Source of the DNA: Prevotella sp. CAG:924
GTDB taxonomy: Bacteria > Bacteroidota > Bacteroidia > Bacteroidales > Bacteroidaceae
Reading direction: 5' to 3'
Assembly (NCBI GenBank): GCA_000431975.1
Contig: HF988429.1
Span: 1 to 14,907, forward strand
DNA length: 14,907 nucleotides
Position 1 is the first letter of the stretch, and each line of letters opens with the position of its first letter. Position numbers and translations under genes: made by a program. The notes beneath the pieces are model-generated. The model was not told where the DNA came from. It saw only the letters and a list, made by a program, of their open reading frames with translations, and ran no database searches. Shown here in pieces: positions 1 to 7,206 of this stretch.

Positions 1-1029
1 CCCGCCTTGCTTGTCAGCCGCCTGATGGGGCGCATGGTCAGTACCCACTGCCGTTATGAGTCCATTGGCCAACGCTCTCCGCAACGCATCCCGGTCGGAA
101 GCGGTCTTCACCGCAGGATTACACTTGATGAGGGCGCCACGCGTGGCATAGTCCTCATCCGAGAACCACAGATGGGCTATCACAGCCTCACCGGTGATCT
201 GAGGTAGTCCCGCATGACAGCCCATGACATCAGCACAGGCCTGGCCATTAGTCAAGGCATTACCCTCCGTCCACGGCGTCAGCAGCTCCAGCTCCCTCGC
301 TGTAGATATATGCGCGATATGCAGGCGCGTACCCATTTCTCTGGCAAGCTGTACGGCAAGCGATGAAGATGCGTAGCAGGCTTCCTCACTGCGGATAAGG
401 GGATGGCAGGCCACATCGGGATCGTCGCCATAACGCACCTTGAAAGCCTTCATATTCCGTGAGATCAGCTCAGAGTCCTCGCAGTGCGTCATCACCGGCA
501 GATGAAGGCGGGCACACTCCTCAAACACATCATGAAGCGACGTACGCTTATCCACGAGCATATTGCCTGTAGAAGCTCCCATGAAGAGCTTGATGCCGGG
601 TATGCGCGTGCGGTCCAGTTCTTTGAACGTCCCCGCATTGGCATTGGTCGCACCATAGAAGAATCCATAGTTGACATGACTCTCCACTGCTCCCCGCTCA
701 TACTTGTCGGCCAGTGCCGCCGGCGTGGTAGTCTGCGGCACCGTGTTCGGCATGTCCAGATACGACGTCACGCCGCCACAGGCAGCAGCCCGTGACTCGC
801 TCTCTATGTCGGCCTTCTTCGTGAGTCCCGGCTCACGAAAATGCACATGCTCATCAATAACTCCAGGTATAAGAAAGCTCCCCGTGGCGTCTACTTCTCT
901 GTCGTAGCCTCCACGGGGAGCCTTTATCCCTTCGATAACTTCTTCGATACAGTCGTCGTTGAGAAGAAGAGATCCCTTGAAGGAACGTCCCTCATTGACT
1001 ATCGTACCGTCGTGTATCCATGTTTTCAT
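1..1029 (-). CDS. pyrC: Dihydroorotase, C-terminus beyond window edge
   Basis: This enzyme closes N-carbamoyl-aspartate to dihydroorotate, the third step of pyrimidine synthesis, in the cytoplasm. The window holds 343 codons from the ATG at 1029; the last part of the protein lies outside. Metal-site motifs of the cyclic amidohydrolase superfamily are visible in order: DEHVHFREPG (H61, H63), GIKLFMGASTGN (K147, the likely carboxylated lysine), THCED (H182), HIAHIST (H237/H240) and GTDHAPH (D331, the likely catalytic base). The N-terminus forms the small beta domain usual for the family. The gene lies 102 bases downstream of the lipoprotein gene on the same strand and could be cotranscribed with it. 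Other amidohydrolases such as allantoinase share the fold, but the HFREPG and GTDHAPH context fits dihydroorotase best. Confidence 0.93.
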   Translation of the reverse strand, partial: MKTWIHDGTIVNEGRSFKGSLLLNDDCIEEVIEGIKAPRGGYDREVDATGSFLIPGVIDEHVHFREPGLTKKADIESESRAAACGGVTSYLDMPNTVPQTTTPAALADKYERGAVESHVNYGFFYGATNANAGTFKELDRTRIPGIKLFMGASTGNMLVDKRTSLHDVFEECARLHLPVMTHCEDSELISRNMKAFKVRYGDDPDVACHPLIRSEEACYASSSLAVQLAREMGTRLHIAHISTARELELLTPWTEGNALTNGQACADVMGCHAGLPQITGEAVIAHLWFSDEDYATRGALIKCNPAVKTASDRDALRRALANGLITAVGTDHAPHQAADKQGG

Positions 1030-1131
1030 AATGCTGTAGTTGTGAGGGGTCGGCAAGCGGTCATGCCGGACACTCCTTACAGGAATAGCCGGTGGCCGTA
1101 TTTCTGACGCTTACCGCCCAAACCTTTTGTC

Positions 1132-1935
1132 TTACTCTTGATTTGCAGAAGCGGGAGCGGCCATCTCATTAGGAGTCGGACCATCCTGCGGAGGTGTCTG
1201 ACCGGCAGGCATAGCTGACTGTGTTTGCGGTATCTCTTTCATACCGTTCATATACTGCTGGTTCTCCTGCGCCTTCTCATAATAGTCTTTCACCAGCGGG
1301 TCATTCTTGAAATGATCCGTCGCCTTGCTCATGATATCTTCTATCCACGCATCAAGCATCGGCACCTCATAGCGGTTCATACACGTATTAATGAACACAT
1401 AAGGACCGAGCACATTATCCATGTTCTCTGTCACGAACCCTGTCACCAGCTTATCCATCTTGGCATTGATAGCCTCATCCTGTGCACTGAGCTTAGCGTT
1501 GACCACCGCCATATTCTCACCATTCATGATAGCCTGATCATGACGATGTACAAGTTCCAGACTCTGGTTCATGAGCTGAGTGAACTTCAAGCGGAAACTG
1601 GAAAGCTTCTCGTTAAGAGGTGTTCCCGATACAGTCTCCTGCGTATTGTCGATCTTCACAAGAATGTCACCGCCCTCCAATACTACGGGTAAGCCTACAT
1701 TATCATTAAGAATAATATTACCTACGCATACAGAGTCCACATTGCCCTGGAAGCGAAACTGTCCATGAACGACGTCACAAGAATCGAGATCCTTCATCGC
1801 CGTGTCTTTCAGCACTTTCAAGTACAATTTCTGGCCATCAAGTGTCGAGACATTTGATGTACCTGAAATGGTGAAAGTGTCAGCACAACCGGTCAGAGCC
1901 AACAGAGCAAGTAAAGCGTAGTAAACATTCTTCAT
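1132..1935 (-). CDS. DUF4369-like lipoprotein
   Basis: This is a 267-aa predicted lipoprotein. The N-terminus is a short signal peptide with a lipobox ending LTGC, so Cys17 would be lipidated and the mature protein anchored in the cell envelope. Residues of about 20-115 resemble the beta-rich DUF4369 domain (ISGTS, DGQKLYLKVL, DSCDVVHGQFRFQGNV, VVLEGGDILV), which in Bacteroidetes often precedes a thioredoxin-like domain. Here no CxxC thioredoxin domain follows. The middle is helical and charged (about 115-220), and the tail from about 235 is rich in Pro, Ala, Gln and Met. It is therefore a stand-alone version without the redox module. The function is unknown. A promoter with a palindrome lies just upstream, and the dihydroorotase gene follows on the same strand. 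Confidence 0.8.
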   Translation of the reverse strand: MKNVYYALLALLALTGCADTFTISGTSNVSTLDGQKLYLKVLKDTAMKDLDSCDVVHGQFRFQGNVDSVCVGNIILNDNVGLPVVLEGGDILVKIDNTQETVSGTPLNEKLSSFRLKFTQLMNQSLELVHRHDQAIMNGENMAVVNAKLSAQDEAINAKMDKLVTGFVTENMDNVLGPYVFINTCMNRYEVPMLDAWIEDIMSKATDHFKNDPLVKDYYEKAQENQQYMNGMKEIPQTQSAMPAGQTPPQDGPTPNEMAAPASANQE

Positions 1936-1957
1936 AAACGTCTATTTTCTTATAAGA

Positions 1958-1988
1958 CAAAGATAACACGTATTTCCCATGTGGGAAA
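1958..1988 (-). promoter_or_regulatory. Bacteroidetes-type promoter for the lipoprotein gene
   Basis: On the minus strand TATCTTTG (1965-1958) fits the -7 element TAnnTTTG. TTTC (1988-1985) sits 19 bases upstream where the -33 element is expected. Transcription would begin near 1950, about 15 bases before the ATG at 1935. Confidence 0.6.
1973..1988. promoter_or_regulatory. Perfect palindrome overlapping the -33 region, possible operator
   Basis: TTTCCCA and TGGGAAA form 7-base inverted arms around a TG centre. The site covers the -33 element and part of the spacer of the promoter above, so a bound protein could block RNA polymerase. The regulator is unknown. A chance palindrome is possible. 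Confidence 0.4.
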
Positions 1989-2016
1989 ATAAATTTATCC
2001 TATTTAATTGTGATCT

Positions 2017-2439
2017 CTATTCTTTTAGATTTTTTTTTGAAAGCTCGTGATCTATCCTATGAACGGTATAAATTTCCAGGATAGCAGCTATCAGAAGCAG
2101 CACTACCCATTTATTATAAAGATAGGTGATATAAGCTTCCTGATTGCTGAACAGCGGCCGGAAAAAGCCATAGGTGCTGTCAGCCATCACGATGCCAGCC
2201 AACACAAATAGGATATCAGCCAGCGACTGGATACGCTTCAGCCGACGGATAGTCAGATCTGTCCCCTCATAGTCCTGCATCATCTGTATAACAGAAAAGA
2301 ACAATGAGCCTACAAGGAACACCCAACACATCACTGCCTGCTGCCACATAAACGCTGTGCAGCCAGCACCGATCACCATCAGCAAACCGCCGAGAAGGAA
2401 TATTCCTCCCTGATATTTATTTAACCGCGTCATTTCCAA
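2017..2439 (-). CDS. Small integral membrane protein of unknown function
   Basis: This is a 140-aa protein with about four hydrophobic segments (roughly residues 11-32, 34-51, 75-92 and 107-124) and a charged loop between the second and third (QDYEGTDLTIRRLKRIQ). The C-terminus is basic (LSKKNLKE), suggesting a cytoplasmic tail. I do not recognise a named family. Its 5' end overlaps the upstream DivIC/FtsB-like gene by 23 bases, so the two are almost certainly translated from one message. There are two possible ATG starts (2439 and 2433), and both lie within the overlap. The linkage to a septum protein suggests, but does not show, a cell-envelope role. Confidence 0.85.
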   Translation of the reverse strand: MEMTRLNKYQGGIFLLGGLLMVIGAGCTAFMWQQAVMCWVFLVGSLFFSVIQMMQDYEGTDLTIRRLKRIQSLADILFVLAGIVMADSTYGFFRPLFSNQEAYITYLYNKWVVLLLIAAILEIYTVHRIDHELSKKNLKE

Positions 2440-2779
2440 GATTTAATTCTTCATTCTCAGTCTCATCATCAGGCTGTATGTCATCAGAAAGCACAAAGAT
2501 GTCCTCATCGTCAGCCTTCATGAAATAATGTTCACGTGCGATTCGCTCTATCGCCTTCGGATCACGCCGGAGGTCTTCCAGTTCCTTCATCGCCGCCTCA
2601 TTACGCTCATTATAATTGGCTATCTGCTCTTCTAACTCACTGATCTGCAGGTTGTATTTCACCAATTGCAAAAAGCTGTTATCATCAAGAAAGCCCACAA
2701 AAAGCACACCCACCGTAAGTACGATCAGATACTTATAGCGGGACAGGAGATGCCAAACGAGACCGAATTTCTTGTTCAT
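2417..2779 (-). CDS. Septum formation initiator protein, DivIC/FtsB family
   Basis: This is a 120-aa bitopic membrane protein of the DivIC/FtsB family. These proteins join the FtsL/FtsQ-type complex at the division site and help activate septal wall synthesis. The layout is typical: a short basic cytoplasmic N-terminus (MNKKFGLVWHLLSRYK), one transmembrane helix at about 17-31, and a coiled coil at about 40-72 (ISELEEQIANYNERNEAAMKELEDL broken by charged residues). The conserved C-terminal block follows, with RDPKAIERIAREHYFM and then ADDEDIFVL. An acidic tail ends the protein. It overlaps the four-helix membrane gene downstream by 23 bases and is divergent from dnaX. A promoter lies just upstream. 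Bacteroidetes homologues are usually annotated only as septum formation initiator, so I give no symbol. Confidence 0.88.
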   Translation of the reverse strand: MNKKFGLVWHLLSRYKYLIVLTVGVLFVGFLDDNSFLQLVKYNLQISELEEQIANYNERNEAAMKELEDLRRDPKAIERIAREHYFMKADDEDIFVLSDDIQPDDETENEELNLGNDAVK

Positions 2780-2798
2780 ACCGTTTTATTCAATGGTG

Positions 2799-2829
2799 CA
2801 AAGTTACAAATATCGATGGAAGCTACAAA
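2799..2829 (-). promoter_or_regulatory. Promoter for the DivIC/FtsB-like operon
   Basis: On the minus strand TTTG (2829-2826) is followed after 19 bases by TAACTTTG (2806-2799), a full match to the Bacteroidetes -33/-7 pattern. The leader would be only about 13 bases before the ATG at 2779. Confidence 0.7.
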
Positions 2830-2904
2830 GAAAATAACAGTTTTTAGTTGAGGAAAGAATGAATTAATTTCGCCATTTAAGTTCTACTTTCCACCCTTTT
2901 TCCG

Positions 2905-2912
2905 TAACTTTG
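2905..2912 (+). promoter_or_regulatory. -7 element of the dnaX promoter
   Basis: TAACTTTG matches TAnnTTTG. It is about 40 bases before the dnaX ATG. No clear TTTG lies at the expected -33 position, so the upstream element is weak. The leader is A-rich, as is common in this phylum. Confidence 0.55.
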
Positions 2913-2951
2913 CACCATAAGCAATAAAAAAATTAAGATTCCCATCGTTAT

Positions 2952-4871
2952 ATGGAAAACTATATCGTTTCGGCCCGTAAATACCGTCCGATGACCTTCC
3001 GTTCCGTTGTGGGGCAGGAAGCCCTGACAACCACGCTGCGCAACACGGTGAAAAGCGGTAAACTGGCCCATGCCTATCTTTTCTGCGGACCACGCGGTGT
3101 CGGCAAGACAACCTGCGCACGCATCTTCGCCAAGGCCATCAACTGTATGAACCCAACGGCTGACGGTGAAGCTTGCAACGAATGCGAAAGTTGCCGCGCC
3201 ATGAATGAAGGACGCTCGATGAACATCTTCGAGCTAGATGCCGCCTCGAACAACTCTGTAGAGAATATCCGGCAACTCATGGAGCAGACACAGATTCCCC
3301 CACAGATAGGCCGCTACAAGGTGTTCATCATTGATGAGGTGCACATGCTCTCCACGGCAGCCTTCAATGCCTTCCTCAAGACACTGGAGGAACCACCCGC
3401 ACATGTGATCTTCATCCTCGCTACGACAGAGAAGCACAAGATACTACCGACAATCCTCTCGCGCTGCCAGATCTACGACTTCGAACGTATGCGCGTTCCC
3501 GACATCATCAAGCACCTTGAGATGGTGGCCGGCAAGGAAGGCATCGAATATGAGCCGGAAGCCCTGTCTGTCATCGCTGAGAAAGCTGACGGCGGCATGC
3601 GCGATGCCCTCTCTATCTTTGACCAAGTGGCCAGCTTCTCACAAGGCAAGATCACCTATCAGAAAGTGATTGAAGACCTGAACGTCCTCGATGCGGAATA
3701 CTATTTCCGGATGGTCGACCTGGCCATCGACAACAAAGTACCAGACATGATGCTTCTGCTCAATAAGATCGTGGGCAAGGGCTTCGATCCCGGGCTGCTC
3801 GTCGACGGTCTGGCCTCCCACCTGCGCAATGTCCTTATGGCCCGTGACGCCTCTACCCTACCCTTACTGGAAGCATCAGACCAAATGCGCCAGCGCTATC
3901 AGGAACAGGCAAAACGCACACAGCCACGGATGATCTACCGTGCGCTGAAGCTCCTCAATGACTGCGACCTGGCCTATCGGCAGAGCTCAAACAAGCGACT
4001 GCTCGTAGAACTGACCCTCATACAGGTAGCGCAGCTGACACAGCCCGATGACGACGCAGCCGGCGCGGGGCGTAGCCCCAAACGACTGAAATCCCTGTTT
4101 AAGCAAATTGCCGTCGCCCAACCCAAACCGGCTCTGCAGGTGGCCGGGGGTGGACGTGCGAAAGAGAGAACAGCAACAAGGCCGTCCTCTGCCAACGATG
4201 CGCCGACTACCACATCGCCCATCACAGCCTCAGGCATCAAACCGACACCCCTCTCTCAAACTCCCGGTGCCTCTGCCCATCCTTCTCTCACACCCCCCAC
4301 GGCAGGTACGCCGAAAGGTTTTAAGATGAAACTCTGTGGTCTGGGACCGTCTTTCAAACAGATGCTGCAGAAGACGGAAGAGAAAAAGGAAAATCAGGAC
4401 GCACCGATCCTGGCGCCCGAGGTAGCTGCCCAAGCCCTTCAGGCAAACACCGCACAGACAAGTACAACGATGTCACCAGCCGGAACCGATGCCGAAGAGG
4501 CCCCGACATTCACAGACAACGAGCTCCGCCTACAATGGATGCTGATGTGCAACCGCATGCAACAGCAGGAACGTTTTCTCGGACTATCGCTGCGGCTGAA
4601 AAACATCACCCCTGAAATCACCGACTATCCCAACATTGAGGTCGTGGCCGACAACAAGAGTCTCCTTGCCGAGATGACACCGATACGTGATTCCATCGAA
4701 AAGACATTGCAAATCACGCTCCATTGCCCCGTACTCCGTCTCACGCTCCGTCTGGCCGACGAGGGAGAAGCACGCCGGTTCTATACCAAACGGGAGATAT
4801 TCGACCAAATGAGGCAGAAAAATCCAGCTCTCGAAAAACTGAGACTTGAACTGGGACTTGAACTGGCATAA
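2952..4871 (+). CDS. dnaX: DNA polymerase III subunit gamma/tau
   Basis: This is a 639-aa clamp-loader ATPase that loads the sliding clamp and links polymerase cores at the fork. The AAA+ domain shows Walker A GPRGVGKTT (46-53), four zinc-binding cysteines (C65, C75, C78, C81), Walker B IIDEVH (126-131), sensor 1 ATTEKH (157-162) and the SRC arginine-finger motif (170-172). The clamp-loader lid and collar regions follow to about residue 365. A Pro/Thr/Ala-rich linker of about 100 residues comes next. A C-terminal domain (about 520-639) probably serves the tau functions of contacting polymerase and helicase. No efficient programmed frameshift site is visible, so a single full-length product is likely. 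The N-terminus MENYIVSARKYRP is typical for the family and fixes the start. Confidence 0.97.
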   Translation: MENYIVSARKYRPMTFRSVVGQEALTTTLRNTVKSGKLAHAYLFCGPRGVGKTTCARIFAKAINCMNPTADGEACNECESCRAMNEGRSMNIFELDAASNNSVENIRQLMEQTQIPPQIGRYKVFIIDEVHMLSTAAFNAFLKTLEEPPAHVIFILATTEKHKILPTILSRCQIYDFERMRVPDIIKHLEMVAGKEGIEYEPEALSVIAEKADGGMRDALSIFDQVASFSQGKITYQKVIEDLNVLDAEYYFRMVDLAIDNKVPDMMLLLNKIVGKGFDPGLLVDGLASHLRNVLMARDASTLPLLEASDQMRQRYQEQAKRTQPRMIYRALKLLNDCDLAYRQSSNKRLLVELTLIQVAQLTQPDDDAAGAGRSPKRLKSLFKQIAVAQPKPALQVAGGGRAKERTATRPSSANDAPTTTSPITASGIKPTPLSQTPGASAHPSLTPPTAGTPKGFKMKLCGLGPSFKQMLQKTEEKKENQDAPILAPEVAAQALQANTAQTSTTMSPAGTDAEEAPTFTDNELRLQWMLMCNRMQQQERFLGLSLRLKNITPEITDYPNIEVVADNKSLLAEMTPIRDSIEKTLQITLHCPVLRLTLRLADEGEARRFYTKREIFDQMRQKNPALEKLRLELGLELA

Positions 4872-5123
4872 ACTTCAACCCGCTTTATGCAATTTGAAGT
4901 GAAGACCGTTTCTGCCCTTGAAAGCCACAATTTGCAGATTGAGTCCTGGCAAGTAGATAAAAAGGGTAAGGGTTCCATATTGGATAATTCACTTGCCGGA
5001 TGCCGCATGAAGCCGTCATCGATGATTTCCATCATTGCGCTTTCCTCAGGAGCAGTCTGTCGACCATAGACATAAATGTCTCTTGCGGTTTTTACTGATA
5101 AGACAAGAGGATGTATCAAAACC

Positions 5124-5176
5124 CATCCTGAAAAGACGAACCGATAATTTAAAATTTGAACATCCTGAAAGACGAA
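5124..5176 (+). repeat. Short direct repeat pair
   Basis: CATCCTGAAAAGACGAA (5124-5140) recurs as CATCCTGAAAGACGAA (5161-5176), differing by one A in a run. The copies are 37 bases apart, just before the terminator hairpin. This is probably a local duplication; no function is evident. Confidence 0.6.
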
Positions 5177-5178
5177 AG

Positions 5179-5225
5179 AAAGGGTCGTAGCAAGCTCTGT
5201 GCTGAGCAATGATACGACCCTTTTT
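5179..5225 (+). terminator. Intrinsic terminator between dnaX and asnA
   Basis: AAAGGGTCGTA (5179-5189) pairs perfectly with TACGACCCTTT (5213-5223), an 11-bp stem. An inner 4-bp helix GCTC/GAGC (5194-5197 with 5204-5207) lies inside the loop. The stem runs into TTTTT (5221-5225) on the plus strand, so it should stop transcription from dnaX. The minus-strand side is followed by a T-rich but interrupted tract, so it may also stop asnA transcripts. Confidence 0.8.
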
Positions 5226-5303
5226 ATGTATTACAGTTACAACCTGTAACCTATGGGAGTAGTCATTTTAGTTTTGACACACTCTCCTTCTGATATTTTA
5301 TAT

Positions 5304-6341
5304 TTAGATCAGTTCCATTCCTAATTTCTTACACTCATCGCGCATATCCTGAGGCCAGATGCTTGCCTGGATCTCACCGATGTGAGCCTTATGGAGCAGC
5401 ACCATGCAGAGACGGCTCTGTCCGATACCACCACCAATCGAAAGTGGCAACTTGTCGGTAAGCAACTGCTGATGGAAATAGAGTTTCTCGCGTTCTTCCT
5501 GCCCTTCAATTTTCAACTGGCGCAACAATGCTTCCTTATCGACACGGATTCCCATGGAGCTCAACTCGAAGGCGCGGTCAAGTACAGGATACCAAACTAA
5601 AATATCACCATTCAGACCCGGTTTTCCATTCTCTGCCACCGTTGACCAGTCATCATAGTCAGCGGCACGACCGTCATGCTTCTGTCCGTCGCTCAGCTTG
5701 CCTCCGATGCCCTCCACAAAGACGGCACCCAACTCCTTACAGATGGCATTCTCACGCTCCTTCGGCGTCTTATCCGGCCAGCGGTCGAGCAGATCCTGGG
5801 CATGCACAAAATGGATCTTCTTCGGCAAGAACGGCTGTAACTGGGGGTAGGTCTCACAAATCAGAAACTCCGTGCGACGGATAGCAGCGTAGATGCGACG
5901 TACCACATCCTCCAGGAAAGCAACCGTGCGATCCTCCCGTGTGATTACGGCCTCCCAGTCCCACTGGTCCACATAGAGTGAATGAAGATTGTCGAGCTCC
6001 TCGTCGGCACGTATGGCATTCATATCGGTATAGATACCATAACCCGGCTGCACATCATACTCTGCAAGCGTCAGACGCTTCCACTTGGCAAGCGAATGCA
6101 CCACCTCGGCACAAGCCTCACCCATGTCCTTAATAGGAAAGGTGACCGGTCGCTCCACACCATTGAGATCATCGTTGATACCCAATCCCTGCAATACAAA
6201 GAGAGGTGCTGTCACACGACGCAGACAAAGCTCCGTGGAGAAGTTCTGCTGAAAAAATTCCTTGATTTGCTTGATGGCCAGCTCAGTCTGTTGACGGCTC
6301 AGCAAGGTCTTGTAGTCTTTCGGTCGGATAATTTGGCTCAT
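5304..6341 (-). CDS. asnA: Aspartate-ammonia ligase (asparagine synthetase A)
   Basis: This enzyme makes asparagine from aspartate, ammonia and ATP through an aspartyl-AMP intermediate. It is related to class II aminoacyl-tRNA synthetases and is cytoplasmic. At 345 aa it is slightly longer than the E. coli enzyme. Family blocks seen include TAPLFV..GLGINDDLNGVERPV (about 45-67), HSLAKWKR (about 83-90), GIYTDMNAIR (about 101-110), LHSLYVDQWDWE (about 119-130) and, near the C-terminus, LSIGGGIGQSRLCM (300-313), which is the ATP-binding motif 3 region with its arginine. The ATG at 6341 follows an A-rich leader. The gene converges on dnaX across a terminator and has a roughly 200-base leader with a hairpin, which could be a control point. 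Confidence 0.97.
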   Translation of the reverse strand: MSQIIRPKDYKTLLSRQQTELAIKQIKEFFQQNFSTELCLRRVTAPLFVLQGLGINDDLNGVERPVTFPIKDMGEACAEVVHSLAKWKRLTLAEYDVQPGYGIYTDMNAIRADEELDNLHSLYVDQWDWEAVITREDRTVAFLEDVVRRIYAAIRRTEFLICETYPQLQPFLPKKIHFVHAQDLLDRWPDKTPKERENAICKELGAVFVEGIGGKLSDGQKHDGRAADYDDWSTVAENGKPGLNGDILVWYPVLDRAFELSSMGIRVDKEALLRQLKIEGQEEREKLYFHQQLLTDKLPLSIGGGIGQSRLCMVLLHKAHIGEIQASIWPQDMRDECKKLGMELI

Positions 6342-6400
6342 ATTTGCTTTTTTTTATGTTAATGTTATCATACCTTACACATATTTGTATAAGGCATGAG

Positions 6401-6448
6401 GCGCAAAGGAAATCAACCTTTCAGTAAACCCAAGGTTAAGTCCTGCGC
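6401..6448 (-). promoter_or_regulatory. Compound hairpin in the asnA leader
   Basis: On the minus strand the outer arms GCGCA-GGA and TCC-TT-TGCGC can pair with a two-base bulge, and an inner stem AACCTT/AAGGTT has an 11-base loop. The hairpin ends about 60 bases before the asnA ATG. No T-run follows it directly, so it is not a plain terminator. It might act in translation or attenuation control. A 78-codon open frame also crosses this leader (6375-6611), but it looks fortuitous. Confidence 0.4.
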
Positions 6449-6549
6449 AATAGATAATGTCTCTTGCGGACCATCGGCGAAAAAGAATCCAACTTTGAAA
6501 TTGCCACCCTTTCACAACCAACGGAACATTTTCCGCTAAAACGCAGATG

Positions 6550-6557
6550 CAAAGATA
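6550..6557 (-). promoter_or_regulatory. -7 element, probable asnA promoter
   Basis: TATCTTTG on the minus strand fits TAnnTTTG. The nearest upstream TTTG (6584-6581) is 23 bases away, longer than the usual 19-20, so the -33 match is imperfect. If used, it gives a leader of about 200 bases. Confidence 0.45.
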
Positions 6558-6641
6558 AGCACAAAATATAAATACGCAAGCAAAATAAAATAAAATTTTT
6601 CTTTTTGTCACGAATTTCTAGTAATATTTTATCATTTTGCA

Positions 6642-6667
6642 GTGTTTATGTCAAATATCGTAAACAC
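6642..6667. promoter_or_regulatory. Inverted repeat, possible operator
   Basis: GTGTTTA (6642-6648) and TAAACAC (6661-6667) form perfect 7-base arms 12 bases apart. It lies upstream of both asnA and the MATE gene. The spacing would suit a dimeric DNA-binding protein, but no regulator is known here. Confidence 0.35.
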
Positions 6668-7150
6668 CGAACGGAGAATTTCCCTCTTTGAATATTGCTA
6701 ACGCCTGCTTATATCCTTCCTTCTTTTCCCCTTATCCACTCCAAGCGATATGAAAACGAGAGTCAAAACTTGTCAGGGCATGAACAGAGACAGCCTTTAT
6801 CCTTCAATTTCTCATTCCCGAAGGTCTTGCCACAGTCGTTCGATCACAGTATTGAGACGAATGATATCAGACAAGAAATTGTCTTAAAAAGACAAAAGGT
6901 TAATAAAGTGGCACAACATTTCTTTACACGACATAATATCATACCCATCGAAGCATCGTATGTTCCTGCCAAGGCCCTTTATCCGAATCACACCTGTTGA
7001 TATCAGAAAGAAAAAGTTCTTACCACAATCAATGCAAGATGAAACGTAAAATCATTGCTGTCTCAAAACACCGCTATCGTTCGACACGGCTCCACTCTCA
7101 AGCATTTTTTATTCATCTCACCCACACCATCAATATTATCCGAAGTAAAC

Positions 7151-7181
7151 TTTCATGTCTGCGTTTTATTAATTACCTTTG
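7151..7181 (+). promoter_or_regulatory. Promoter of the MATE gene
   Basis: TTTC (7151-7154), 19 bases, then TACCTTTG (7174-7181) matches the Bacteroidetes -33/-7 pattern. Transcription would start about 20 bases before the ATG at 7207. This supports that ATG rather than the upstream in-frame extension. Confidence 0.65.
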
Positions 7182-7206
7182 CGTGTCTTTTCAAAACACA
7201 GCACAG

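Larger units (their letters stand above)
4872..5303. other. Gene-free stretch between dnaX and asnA
   Basis: These 432 bases lie between the convergent dnaX and asnA genes. They hold a short direct repeat and a strong terminator hairpin, described separately. On the minus strand an open frame runs from about 5209 into the dnaX 3' end. The part from about 5090 to 4900 reads smoothly (for example YGRQTAPEESAMMEI), but the frame begins inside the terminator and matches no family I know. It could be a decayed gene fragment, a conserved untranslated region, or chance. No tRNA or other RNA gene was seen. Confidence 0.5.
6612..7206. other. Long upstream region of the MATE gene without a convincing gene
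   Basis: About 595 bases separate the asnA upstream region from the MATE gene. Open frames exist: a TTG-started 101-codon frame at 6695-7000 and an ATG-started basic 45-codon frame at 6750-6887. The frame joined to the MATE gene also stays open from 6997. None shows a recognisable domain. The stretch holds an inverted repeat (6642-6667), a small hairpin AGACAA-gaaa-TTGTCT (6869-6884) that covers the end of the 45-codon frame, and the MATE promoter at its right end. It may contain a small RNA or a degraded gene, but I see nothing that proves either. Confidence 0.4.

Noticed and set aside
1030..1131. Small basic reading frame between the lipoprotein and dihydroorotase genes
   Set aside because: It lacks a clear start, overlaps the lipoprotein 3' end and resembles no known protein.
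4370..4400. Possible programmed frameshift site in dnaX (GAG AAA AAG)
   Set aside because: The heptamer is G AAA AAG, not the efficient A AAA AAG, and the -1 frame stays open for about 75 codons rather than ending quickly, so it would not give a typical short gamma form.
5066..6470. Shared 14-base word CCGCAAGAGACATT on the minus strand near 5079 and 6468
   Set aside because: About one such match is expected by chance in a 15-kb window, and the flanks do not align.
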